A stretch of DNA of 18,492 nucleotides, from positions 1 through 18,492 of the forward strand of contig CAUDNR010004246.1 in the NCBI GenBank assembly GCA_958430865.1, in the 5' to 3' direction. This DNA comes from Entrophospora sp. SA101 (Eukaryota; Glomeromycota; Glomeromycetes; Entrophosporales; Entrophosporaceae). Shown piece after piece: positions 1 through 9,146 of the stretch. The notes below the pieces were generated by a model. It had not been told where the DNA came from, made no database searches, and worked only from the letters and a program-made list of their open reading frames with translations. Both the position numbers and the translations under genes were made by a program. How positions within the stretch are numbered: the first letter of the stretch is position 1; each line of letters starts with the position of its first letter.

Positions 1-232
1 GTAGCTTTGTGGAGAAAGGTCTTAGCTTCAAAATCATGTTTTGTTTTTTTGGTGTTACATTTCCATTTCTGGTATACCAAAGGATATACAAGACCAATAA
101 AAAGTTGTGGGACTAGGTGTCCTGCACTATATATCAGATCAACAACACGTATTACAAAACGTGAAACGGAAAAACACATTTTTATATATATAATAATAAA
201 AAACTTCAAAATAACAAAAATAAAAAATAAAA
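1..232 (+). promoter_or_regulatory. 5' flank and probable promoter of the Arb2/FAM172-type gene
   Basis: No coding segment is convincing here. A CCAAT pentamer sits at about 93-97 and a TATA-like run (ctatatat) at about 126-133, followed by an A-rich stretch that leads directly into the ATG at 233. The order CCAAT, TATA, A-rich leader fits a compact fungal promoter, but these short AT-rich motifs arise easily by chance in this genome. The assignment rests mainly on position. Confidence 0.3.
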
Positions 233-2347
233 ATGTTTAGAAAAAAGAAAACTAAAAAGGTTGTTCACGAGATTCCAAGAAATTTAAAAGAATTAGGTTA
301 TCAGATAAATGAGAAGGGACAATTCCTTACATTAGAAGGTAAACAAATACATATTATTATGTCATACATAATATATGTATATACTAATTATTTTTGTTTT
401 GTAGGAGAAATTTATAACTTTGATGTAAAAGAAAGATCATATAATGAAGCTTTATATGATGTTATAATTGGTATTTTACTGTTATTTACAGATTTGTTTA
501 TAAGAAACTTAAAACTAATTCTATAGATGTATTACACATATATTTATTTAGAACTTTTGATGGAATGGGTCGAAGAAAGATTACAGAATGATTTTGGATT
601 ACAAAAAATCTTGCTGCCTATTAATGCAACAAAAGATGATATTCATAGCAAAATATATGTTAGGTACCAAAGAAAAAAGAATCAACCTTGGTTTTTAATG
701 TGGGTGAATTAAATAAGTTCTGATAGTTATTAATATAATTTTAATTTTGATAGTCCAGATTATCTTGAAAATGATAAAATGATGATTTTTATTCCTGGAA
801 CAGCTAATATGTAATGTTATACTTTCTAATGATATATATATACTTAACACATATATGTATGCACATGTTAATAATGCTTATTTATTAATCAATTTATCAT
901 TGACTGATTGGTTAGGATTGGATGTTGGTCGAGAAGAGTTATGATTGATGTATCAATTAATGTTTGTAGATTCAAACAATTAATAATTGAATAATTGAAT
1001 AGTTTTTGATAGATATGTGTATGTAATGTTAAAAAGAAAAATTTTTTTTTTTGGAATTAAAAAGGATGGATCAATGATCTCATATGTTAAGCGAGCAAGA
1101 GAAATGGGATTTTCAGTAATAATTGTTAATCCTAATGAAGTATTTTGGTATAAAGGAAAAGCAGTAGTACGTATTTTTCATATTATATTAGAAAATGATT
1201 AATTGTAAATCATAAAATTAATTGTTTAATTAATTAATTGTAAATCATGAAAATTAATTGTTGTTTTAGCACACTTTACCAAAGACAAATGTGCCATTTA
1301 AAATAATCATGGGTATATAGCTATTTACAAGTCTATAATAATAAAATCATCACTTTTTATTCTTATATACTGACATTTACATTTACATTTACATTTACAT
1401 TTACATTTACATTTACATTTACATATATTTAATGATTAGGAAGTGAGACACCAGAATCTCATACCAACTATGTTTTTGAAAATTTTGTCATGTAAGAAAA
1501 TTTATGATTTTATCTTTCTGAAAATATTGTTTTAATATATTTACTTACATAAATCTATATACACATGCATACATATAGACCATCATCCGCAAATAAAATT
1601 TTTATTGTTGCTAATAGTTATGGAGGACATTGTGCTGTTGATGTCATGCAAAACTTTTGTGAGTAATTACATAACAATAACAATTAATGTTATTATCCTA
1701 TTATTAACAAGGAGTGTTTTATATTTTAAATAAACAAATCAGTTGAATTGTTGAAAAATAGAGTAAAAGGAATAGAATTTACAGAAACAACACATTCAAT
1801 TGATTTTGTCAAAACTATACTTGTTAGATATTGGATCATCAAAGTATGTATTGCTTCTTGGGGAATTTATTATTATTATATTAATGATTAATAATATTAA
1901 TCAATATTATGTTACTCTTTGATATATTTATATTATAAAGAATTGTAGGAATTGGCTTATGTCTAGTGAACCAGCAGGAAGTGAAATACGCGATAGCAGA
2001 TTTGGATGTATTTCTTTTTCATCTGGTAAAAATATACAACTTGTAACATAAAATAATAATTATGTTATTATTATTAATACAAACACATATTAATATTGTT
2101 AGGAGCTGAAAATAATGAATTTGTGACATATGAAGTTATTGATAGGGTTTTTGAACATGTTGCTAAGAAATTGGAACAGTTAGAAAATGGAGCCACAGAA
2201 TCTAATGATGAAAATGAAGAAGATATAGAGGATGAGTATTTGAATGAGCCAAGTTTTTTCCAAAATACAATAATTGATGATGTACAAGATAAAGTAGCTT
2301 ATAGTTTTGATGATGATGATGATGAGGGATCTGGTTGGCGAGATTAA
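233..2347 (+). CDS. Arb2/FAM172-type alpha/beta-hydrolase-fold protein, 12 exons, 364 aa
   Basis: Exons: 233-338, 405-470, 552-663, 754-810, 916-961, 1065-1166, 1270-1312, 1440-1491, 1579-1658, 1743-1843, 1941-2025, 2103-2347. They sum to 1095 nt with consistent phases. The protein opens with a basic stretch (MFRKKKTKK), then the N-terminal pattern typical of the family (LGYQINEKGQF, then RSYNEALYDVI at about 47-57). The hydrolase core follows: MMIFIPG at 104-110, a WSRRVMID segment near 118, FSVIIVNPNE near 145, and the nucleophile-elbow-like ANSYGG at 206-211 with Ser208. NWLMSSEPAGSE near 259-270 also matches the family. The C-terminus (about 313-364) is acidic and low complexity. Arb2 in fission yeast works with argonaute in heterochromatin silencing; FAM172A is its animal relative. 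Acceptors at 1064 and 1940 end in AAAG and were chosen because they alone keep the conserved frame. An AATAAA lies at about 2352. Family call strong; exact exon edges good but unverified. Confidence 0.85.
1373..1424 (+). repeat. (ACATTT)n hexamer microsatellite inside an intron
   Basis: About eight to nine uninterrupted copies of ACATTT lie within the seventh intron (1313-1439) of the Arb2-type gene, ending about 15 bp before the 3' splice site at 1439. The T-rich plus strand may act as an extended polypyrimidine tract. Length changes here would alter intron size without touching codons. Confidence 0.9.
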
Positions 2348-2478
2348 AACAAATAAACCAACTATTATCTTTTTATTTTTAATACACATTATACACTGTA
2401 TAAACAAATATAACAAATAACAAAATTTTATAAATCATGTGCTTTATGTAAATCATTTAAAAAAAAAATCTTGCAATA

Positions 2479-3132
2479 ATGTTTTGTACAATAAAAAATT
2501 TGAATAGATTGAATATATTTCGAATTTATAATAATCATAATAGAATTAACATTTTTTATTATCACAATACTATTAAAAAAAATTATATGGAAAAAGGACC
2601 AATACATTCTAGCATTCATACCAAGGTGAATGATAATAACAATAATAATAATAATTAATATTAATGTTATATACAGTTGTGTATTAATATAATAAATCAA
2701 ATAGTTAGCAGAAGCTTTAAAACCAATTGATTTAGAAATTATCAATGAATCAGATTTACATGCTCATCATCAAGCTATGAAAGATGTTAGTAGTAATGAA
2801 ACACATTTTCGGTAAGTTAGATAAATATGTATATATTAATTGTAATATTGTAATAAAAATTGAATGGGACTTTTATATATATATACACATAGCGTAAATG
2901 TTATTTCTGAACAATTTGAAGGAATGGTAATTATTATTCAATCAATTTATCAATTAATTAATTTATTTGGTTTTATTTTTTTATATCTCACATTTTATTA
3001 TAATTGATAAATAAGAAACTTATGGAAAGACATAGATGGATATATCAATTACTTGGCGAAGAATTGAAAAGGGGAGTTCATGCTTTATCAATTAAAGCTA
3101 AAACACCAAAAGAAATAAATAAAGAGAATTGA
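2479..3132 (+). CDS. BolA1-type protein, probably mitochondrial, 4 exons, 134 aa
   Basis: Exons: 2479-2625, 2705-2811, 2893-2926, 3016-3132 (405 nt). Residues 1-48 are rich in Asn, Ile, Lys and Arg and have no acidic residue before Glu38, which suits a mitochondrial presequence. The BolA domain follows: LAEALKP, then INESDLHAHH (62-71), ETHFRVNVIS (81-90), QFEGM, RHRWIYQLLGEEL (101-113) and GVHALSIKAKTP (116-127). The near-invariant C-terminal His is His118. BolA1 proteins pair with monothiol glutaredoxins around a [2Fe-2S] cluster and support mitochondrial iron-sulfur protein maturation. The gene starts 131 bp after the preceding stop, so its promoter must be very short or overlap the neighbour's 3' UTR. 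An AATAAA sits at about 3212. The start is the first in-frame ATG that gives the presequence; a downstream Met37 would remove it. Confidence 0.88.
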
Positions 3133-3409
3133 TAAAGAGAAATTGATGGATAGAAAAGTATTGGAATAGTTTGCTGTGGTTACAGTCACATAATCTATAG
3201 TTTATTTATTTAATAAAAATCTGAATTTTATATTGATATTATATTTATACAATATTAATACTAATACTGAAAAATATGGAATATTTTCTGTGAATTCTAT
3301 ATAGTGTAAAACATACGTTTTTTTTACTGTACTTTTTATTTTTTATTTTTTTCCTCATAAAAAAACTAGTATTTATCCTCTTCCCGAATTGAGACTAGTT
3401 ATAACTAAC
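3133..3409. other. 3' flank of the BolA gene, no gene seen
   Basis: AT-rich DNA with a likely polyadenylation signal at about 3212 and homopolymer T runs near 3320-3360. No conserved frame is visible on either strand. Confidence 0.5.
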
Positions 3410-4180
3410 CACTCATCATGTTTTGAAAAATGCATTTTTATATTTAAAGTTTTATTATATTTTTTAAATTCAAAAATTATTTCTCTGTATATTTTCCATT
3501 AACATGCACATCTAATGATATCCAATTTCCTAATGTGGGATCAACATGTTTTTAAAGATATCTTTTATAATCTTTACAAATTCATCTGGTTCTTTCCTTA
3601 CTTCTTTTCCTTTCTCATAATTTTTATTTTCCATAAAGGCTTTAATTCTTTTTCTTATATTTGTTTGAAAATGGATCAGCTTCTTCCTTGTATGTTTTTA
3701 CATTTCCACATACGTACCAGGTCTTCATTCTCTTGACAACCTTCAATTGGACATTTATTACTTGTAAAGATTCCAGGGTACCTAATACTAAGGGTTTCCA
3801 TTGTAATTAGATTATTGGTGTATAACTCAAATTTGGTATTTGTTAAATTATCATTGTTTATTGGACTGATGCTTTCCATATTATTGTTATTAAGGTAATG
3901 CCAGATGATTTCCCAGTCCATTTCATTGACATAATTGTTATTTAGTTGGACCTTCTGTAAGTAGCTCTATTATATGTGCAGCGAAGAGCATTTTTTTTAA
4001 CTTTTTTTTTATATTTCAGGAAATTTTTAACGCCTTATTGAATTGTGTTTTTGGTATGTTCAATTATTTTTTTTTTGATATATCCTGTATGTATTGAATT
4101 GAATGATTTATTAAAGTTCGGCAGGCCTGCTTTTTTCATTTTCTACCTGTTTTTGGATTGTAAGTCAAATCCGATTCATG
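3410..4180 (-). pseudogene. decayed 3' end of a LINE-type reverse transcriptase gene
   Basis: Read on the minus strand, the fragment runs from about 4160 to 3440. It starts with an open piece containing HTGYIKKKIIEHTKN and passes through stops and frame changes. The longest open part (about 3955-3676) contains MDWEIIWHYLN, then TKFELYTNNLITMETL, and ends with RYPGIFTSNKCPIEGCQENE followed by RMWKCKN. That last segment resembles the C-terminal Cys/His knuckle downstream of the RNase H region in non-LTR elements common in Glomeromycotina, where one expects C..C..H.W.C; here Arg stands in the His place. A further open piece (KAFMENKNYEKGKEVRKEP) follows in another frame. The stops, frameshifts and lost ligand mark it as dead. 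The family call comes from the pattern, not from a search. Confidence 0.5.
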
Positions 4181-4589
4181 TGTAGATCATGTATAATCTA
4201 GTGACCATAATTTGACTTGTTGCACAAATGTAAAACTTTCAATTTTATTCATTACAAGTAACAAAAAACCAATGAAACAATGAACTGAAGAACCAATATA
4301 AAAGAACTGGTGAAAATGATCTTAAGCATTTTTGATTACAAAGATTTTGTTAAAAATAATCGATCATGTATACAATGAAAAAATTTTTTTAAGATAAAAA
4401 AACAAATGAATTACATAATTTGAATCTTAAATTGGTGTGTTGTGTAGTAGCACCTTACCAAGCACCGGTACCAGTATACCAAGCTCCTACGACACCTGTT
4501 TAACGCAAATGAAAAATTCTGAGGTTGAAAAAAATACTTTTGGAAAGATTCATGTAAATTATATAGGATGTTGTATCTCAATTAGCAAA
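4181..4589. other. intergenic, no gene recognised
   Basis: Mostly AT-rich. A less AT-rich tract at about 4447-4504 reads VAPYQAPVPVYQAPTTPV then stop on the plus strand. It is Pro-rich and protein-like, but there is no start, no joined exon and no family match. On the minus strand the same tract can be read as a short end of another frame. Neither is supported enough to call. Confidence 0.3.
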
Positions 4590-5430
4590 ATTGGTTTTAA
4601 TTATGATGAAATATGAATCACTCATTACCTTATTCAATAAAAATGCAACAACCGGATGTGATGATGGTGGTGGAAGTGATATACGTTCTTTTAAAATGAA
4701 ATCTCAAAGAAAACAAATTGTTCGTGGAAGCTTAACGTTCGTTTTAGACCTAAAAAAATTGTATGGCAATAAGTGATACAAAAGAAAAATATGACTATAG
4801 ATTGAATCCAAAGATCTAGAATCGAGAGCTAAGCTCAGAGTTGCCAGACAATGTGCACTGGTAGAAATCTAGTTTTGACAATGTTTTGCCAGTGATCTAG
4901 CTGGTAAAATTTGGGGTAAATTAGTCTCTTTAACTAATGTTTCTAAAATTAGTTAAATATTGGTGGAACAAACCAACGTTTATTTTTGTCAAGATCGAAA
5001 TTTTTGACCAGTGATGATGCTAAATGAAATGAAATGTTTAAATACATATGATAATTTTATCAAGGATAAATGTAAAAAAGATAGAATAAAATATCAAAGT
5101 GTAACAAATTTGAATATTACATAAATATTCTGTTACTTTTCTAGTGATCTATTGAAACGTTTAAAAATTAACACAAATGAGAATTCATTAAAAACTTTGT
5201 AAAACCATTAGTTTATCAAAAATATAAGTGAGAGCATGAAAAAAGCAATGATTGCACTTCAATTCTAATATCAATTTGTGTAAATAGGTTGTTAATCAAG
5301 AACTTAATAATGTTTGAGAAAAGGAGTTTAGAGATCTGCCAGTGATGACATGGATGTGGATGAATTAAAATGGCAAATTATTAATTTAGGTTCCTGAAGA
5401 TCATTAGCAACAATTTGCCCATCATATTGG
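4590..5430 (+). pseudogene. decayed coding-like region of unknown family
   Basis: Several plus-strand stretches look like protein but are separated by stops and frame changes. One at 4591-4776 contains ATTGCDDGGGSDIRSF and KQIVRGSLTFVLDLKK. One near 4810-4870 reads LESRAKLRVARQCALVE. Near 5143-5275 come SDLLKRLKINTNENSLKTL and SESMKKAMIALQF, and near 5336-5395 SASDDMDVDELKWQIINLG. The text is charged and helical-looking rather than transposase-like. I do not recognise it. It could be a dying single-copy gene or a captured fragment. Codon use resembles the real genes more than the surrounding AT-rich DNA does. Confidence 0.35.
4929..4957. repeat. perfect 10-bp inverted repeat with 9-base loop
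   Basis: TTTAACTAAT (4929-4938) and ATTAGTTAAA (4948-4957) are exact reverse complements around gtttctaaa. In AT-rich DNA this may be chance or a mutated microsatellite-like hairpin. Confidence 0.6.
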
Positions 5431-5627
5431 TGAAGTATTATTAACAATAAATGAAAATATACAATGATAATTGAATGGACAAATATTAATAATGATAATA
5501 TTAATATTGTAATAATTCACGTCGTCTTCAGCATTTTTCTTCACGCAATAATATTATCCACAATCATGTTCTTGTTTAATGATTTTAATTTTAATATTCA
5601 AGAAAAAAAAATCACAGAGAATAATAA

Positions 5628-6105
5628 TGGCAGCCAAAGTGAAACACAACAACAATGCACAAAAAATTAGATCAGCTCTTGAGTTATTAAAGAGGTCAGC
5701 TATTATTATTATTTTCTACTATAATATATACACGCATTTATACTATCCAAGTTTTTAAATTATTTGCGATAAGCTTTATGTATTAATTATTTAATTATAT
5801 CTAGCAAACATATGATATATATATATATATATTATTATATATTATACAATGCATTGATTGATTATTCTAATACTTTTTCTTCTCTCTTCAATAATAATAA
5901 TTTATAATTATTATTATCAATAATTATAAATATTATTTAATGATGACCATATTCTTTCGTTCTCGTCATCTAACTGTTACTATCATACATGACAAACTGA
6001 TTATAATATTTCTAATGTACGATTTGATTATGTGGTATTATTTGGAAAAATGGATCTCGGGAAAAATAAAGATTATGTAGTCGTTGCAAATCTTATCGGT
6101 CGGTA
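5628..6105 (+). pseudogene. unrecognised coding-like fragments, probably broken
   Basis: An ATG at 5628 opens MAAKVKHNNNAQKIRSALEL and the frame runs to about 5698, where only a weak donor (gtcagc) is available. A second open stretch from about 5997 to 6105 reads TDYNISNVRFDYVVLFGK and then DLGKNKDYVVVANLIGR and stop. It is less AT-rich than its surroundings. Between 5938 and 5996 the same frame is open apart from a TGA. No splice pair joins the two parts cleanly, so this may be a dead gene or a gene with exons I cannot place. Family unknown. Confidence 0.3.
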
Positions 6106-6647
6106 AATTTTATGATAACAATTTATTTCTTTATTTTTATATAAAATAAAGATGGTTGATTGTCGGAATTTTTTTTTTTTTTAAGAAAATTTCACATGAT
6201 AATAATAGTAACAATAATATTTTTTTTTTTTTATAAAAAAGATTTTATTTATTTATTATATAATGTAAATATATATATAATATTGATATATTATATTAAT
6301 ATAAGTTAAAAAATAAAATACATAAATAGTAGATAAATGAAAATAAATAAATCTTAAGAATAAAACTTAAAACGAAATTATTTATATAAGAAAATCTATA
6401 TTCTATGTTATGAATGTGTGTGTATATTTACAGAAGCAGGTATATAATTGGTGCTTGTTTATATGTGTGTGTATGAATGGAATGAAATCGAAATTGAAGG
6501 AATTAAAAATTAAATAATAGAAAACTCGATTCTAAAAAAAAATTCCGTAAAAGTAAAAAAAAAAAAAACAAAGAAAAATCAAAAATTCGATTGATTCCAA
6601 ATTTGTTTGTTTGTGTTTATGAATTCTTCGCGAAAAATTTAAAAAGT
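6106..6647 (-). other. 3' flank of the Zn2Cys6 gene
   Basis: Very AT-rich with long A and T runs (for example about 6170-6183 and 6219-6232). On the minus strand AATAAA-type motifs occur near 6245-6256, which could end the factor's transcript about 400 bp after its stop. No coding frame seen. Confidence 0.4.
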
Positions 6648-7775
6648 CTAATATTTACTACATACATAATATAAATTATCATCGATGATAAAAGAAGACG
6701 AGTTAAAGCCATTGTTATTTTCGTTTATCGAAGGAGTAAAAATATCCGAAATTACTGGTGAATCAATAATATTATTGTCATTTGAGAAACTATGATTAGA
6801 AGTTGATATTGGTGTTGTCATTATTGGTGTTGTAGATGTACTGGCATTTCTGTTACTATTCGGATGAAGATTATAATTATAATTACAAGAAGAAGGTGAA
6901 TTAGAGGGCGATGATGGAAGAATAGGACTATTGATGTTGCTATTGATATTGCTATGAATCATATTATTATTATTACTAGGAATTACAATATTATTGTCGT
7001 CAATAATATTGATGTTAAAAATGTTATTATTCGGATATTTTTGCATTTCTTCGATTCGTAATGTCAAAAGATCGCTGGTATTATTTGAATTGAGTTCGAG
7101 TATGGTATTTAAAGAAGGAATAATTTTTGACAAATCTTCATTTTCTTCCAATATTCTAGATAATAAACCAGACAAAAGTTCTAAAACCGGACGACAACCA
7201 ATTTCATTGACAATATTTAAGAGTTTTAATAATAATACACTTTGATGTTGAAAACGGAGAAGACATTTAAATAATGATTGTGAAATATCTCTTTCCAATT
7301 GTAAAATATCAATTTTTGCATCCTTAGCGTCAGTTTGTTTTTGATGTTTTTCAAGATTTTCTTGGGTTTTTCTCAAAGTTTCCGTCATTCCATCAATTTG
7401 TCTAGTCAAATTTTCAACTTGTCTATTTTTCCTTGGAGATTGATCGAAAACACAAGTTCCTTTTCCACAATTTGTACAATCTTTTCCTGCCAATGCATCG
7501 CCATCGCATTTTACTTTTAATTTTCTACAATTCATACACGCTCTCTTATTTATTTTGCCACGAGGTTGACGACGAGTGTTAGCGGTGGTCGTGTTAACTA
7601 TATTGGAAGTAATGGAAGACGAGGGGCTACTAGCATGAAAAGTTAAAGGTGTTTCGCTGATACTTTCTTTGTCGCAAGAACCAAAGTTGTTGTTATAATT
7701 ATCATTGTTATTACAATACGTATTAAATTGGTGAAGGTTGAATAAGCCGTTGTTAATATCAGAAATGTTGTTCAT
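6648..7775 (-). CDS. Zn2Cys6 (fungal binuclear zinc cluster) transcription factor, single exon, 375 aa
   Basis: An intact minus-strand frame with ATG at 7775 preceded by an A-rich leader. Residues 1-70 are Asn/Ser/Thr-rich. The zinc cluster lies at 80-108 with Cys80, 83, 90, 100, 103 and 108 (C-x2-C-x6-C-x9-C-x2-C-x4-C). It is flanked by basic residues (RRQPRGKINKRAC and PRKNRQ). Known members bind two zinc ions and read CGG half-sites, usually as dimers. A heptad-like coiled coil follows at about 117-165, then a Leu-rich helical region (about 167-245), then an Asn/Ser/Pro tail to 375. There is no room for the usual fungal-specific middle domain, so this is a short-form member. The last spacing (x4) is shorter than the usual six to eight. 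Target genes cannot be inferred; the nearest genes are far away. Confidence 0.9.
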   Translation of the reverse strand: MNNISDINNGLFNLHQFNTYCNNNDNYNNNFGSCDKESISETPLTFHASSPSSSITSNIVNTTTANTRRQPRGKINKRACMNCRKLKVKCDGDALAGKDCTNCGKGTCVFDQSPRKNRQVENLTRQIDGMTETLRKTQENLEKHQKQTDAKDAKIDILQLERDISQSLFKCLLRFQHQSVLLLKLLNIVNEIGCRPVLELLSGLLSRILEENEDLSKIIPSLNTILELNSNNTSDLLTLRIEEMQKYPNNNIFNINIIDDNNIVIPSNNNNMIHSNINSNINSPILPSSPSNSPSSCNYNYNLHPNSNRNASTSTTPIMTTPISTSNHSFSNDNNIIDSPVISDIFTPSINENNNGFNSSSFIIDDNLYYVCSKY

Positions 7776-9146
7776 TTTTAAAGAATTTAAATATGTATGT
7801 TATAAAAAAAAAATACAATATAATATCGCAGAGGTTTTTTTTTTAAAGAAATAAAAATAAATACAAACAAAAAATAATTGTAAAATGATATTGATTAAAA
7901 GAAAATTAATATTTTGTTTGCAAAGAAAATAATGAGAGGGGCGAAAAGGATGTATTTATAGTTTTTTTTTTTCCTGCGTAAGTACAAAATCAATAATTTT
8001 TTTGCTGCGATGAATATCGAATTATTTGATTATTTGGATTTGGAGGATTGAAAAATAATGGCTAAAACTTCCTCTTTTTATAGGTTCAAGCCACATAGTC
8101 GACTGTTTTGTTTAGTGGTGCTACGGAAGGAAAGAAATCTTTTCTCAAATTTTGTGGCTAAATATATTTAATTGGTTCTAGACGGAGTTGGAATGAAATA
8201 ATCTACATTAAATTCTCCATCTTGGGATGAATGATTAAAAAAGAATTTCTTTAAAAAATTTGTCTTTTTTTTTAAATTTTATTTTTAAATTTTTTAATAC
8301 TAAATTAAACAAACATCATTTAATATTATACCACAATTAATTGTTTCCTTCTCTAAAGAAAATTTCTTTGGATTAATTATTTATTTATTATTTGCACATA
8401 TATATATACGTTACCTGGTAAAAAATTTTATTCTTATTAAAGCAATAAAAATATGCGCATTAATCAATTTTGTAATAGAATCAAGTGAATTTTGGTTAAG
8501 AAATTTAATAAAGAGCAAAATGAATGAACGAATTTGTAAACGAAAAAAATTATTAATCCATCCCTTCATTCATTCATTGTTATTATAAATAGAAACTTTA
8601 GAAAACCTTATATAAATTATAGAAATCTTATGATTTTAGTTCACATGTACAAAGGTTGATGATGATAGAAGAAACAACATGATAATGATAAAATCCTTTT
8701 TCTTTTTCTCGAAAAATTTATTATTGATAATTCCAAATCTGTTTGTACTACAATAATTTAAATTAATACATTTTTAAACTGCCAAATTTGGAATTTCAAA
8801 TTAAAAAAATTTATTTTTACTTATTCCACTAAAACCTTCCATTCTATCTAGAAGATTTCCAAAGAAATTCATCTGTTTATTGTTATTATCTTCACGACCA
8901 AATTTGTTTTTTTATTTAGTTTTTCAAGTAATGATTGTCATTTGCAATCTATTAATAAAATTTTTTTAATAAAAATATATATATATGAATGTGTACACAA
9001 TATATATATATAATAAAGTTTTTGATCGTTACGCTTGCTATCTTTTAGTACTACGGCGATGATAATTGAATAACTATGATGATTTATAATGACTGCTCTC
9101 ATATTTGATTTCCTCCTAAATGAAGAAACTTTCTTTCTTCAAATGA
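7776..9146. other. long upstream region of the Zn2Cys6 gene, no gene supported
   Basis: AT-rich DNA with poly-A/T runs and TA runs near 8979-9013. A 37-codon ATG frame at 8058-8171 (+) is present but short and without family features, so it is not called. A small inverted repeat (GAAGAAA ctttc TTTCTTC) lies at about 9122-9140. The region may hold regulatory sites, but I cannot name any. Confidence 0.4.
7950..7962 (-). promoter_or_regulatory. TATA-like box upstream of the Zn2Cys6 gene
   Basis: On the minus strand the sequence reads CTATAAATACA, a good TATA match about 175 bp upstream of the ATG at 7775. Position and sequence suit a core promoter with a long 5' leader. Evidence is motif plus position only. 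Confidence 0.35.

Noticed and set aside
7..240. 77-codon plus-strand open frame at the left edge
   Set aside because: Composition is that of AT-rich noncoding DNA, it ends inside the start region of the Arb2-type gene, and no family pattern is visible.
471..526. Alternative 3' splice site at 526 (CTATAG) for the second intron of the Arb2-type gene
   Set aside because: With the good donor at 471 it shifts out of the conserved LLMEWVEERL frame; the acceptor at 551 keeps it.
1373..1424. CRISPR-like repeat array
   Set aside because: The six-base units are contiguous with no spacers; this is a microsatellite in a eukaryotic intron.
2180..2745. Two long minus-strand frames opposite the Arb2-type and BolA genes
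   Set aside because: They are Ile/Tyr-rich shadows of AT-rich exons and introns whose plus-strand reading matches known families.
6994..7520. Plus-strand frames opposite the Zn2Cys6 gene
   Set aside because: Antisense shadows of a clearly conserved minus-strand protein.
8085..8100. tRNA-like T-loop string (GGTTCAAGCC)
   Set aside because: No matching acceptor stem, D-arm or anticodon arm is found at the right distance on either strand.
8058..8171. 37-codon ATG frame on the plus strand
   Set aside because: Too short, no motif, no splice partner; could be chance near the promoter of the Zn2Cys6 gene.
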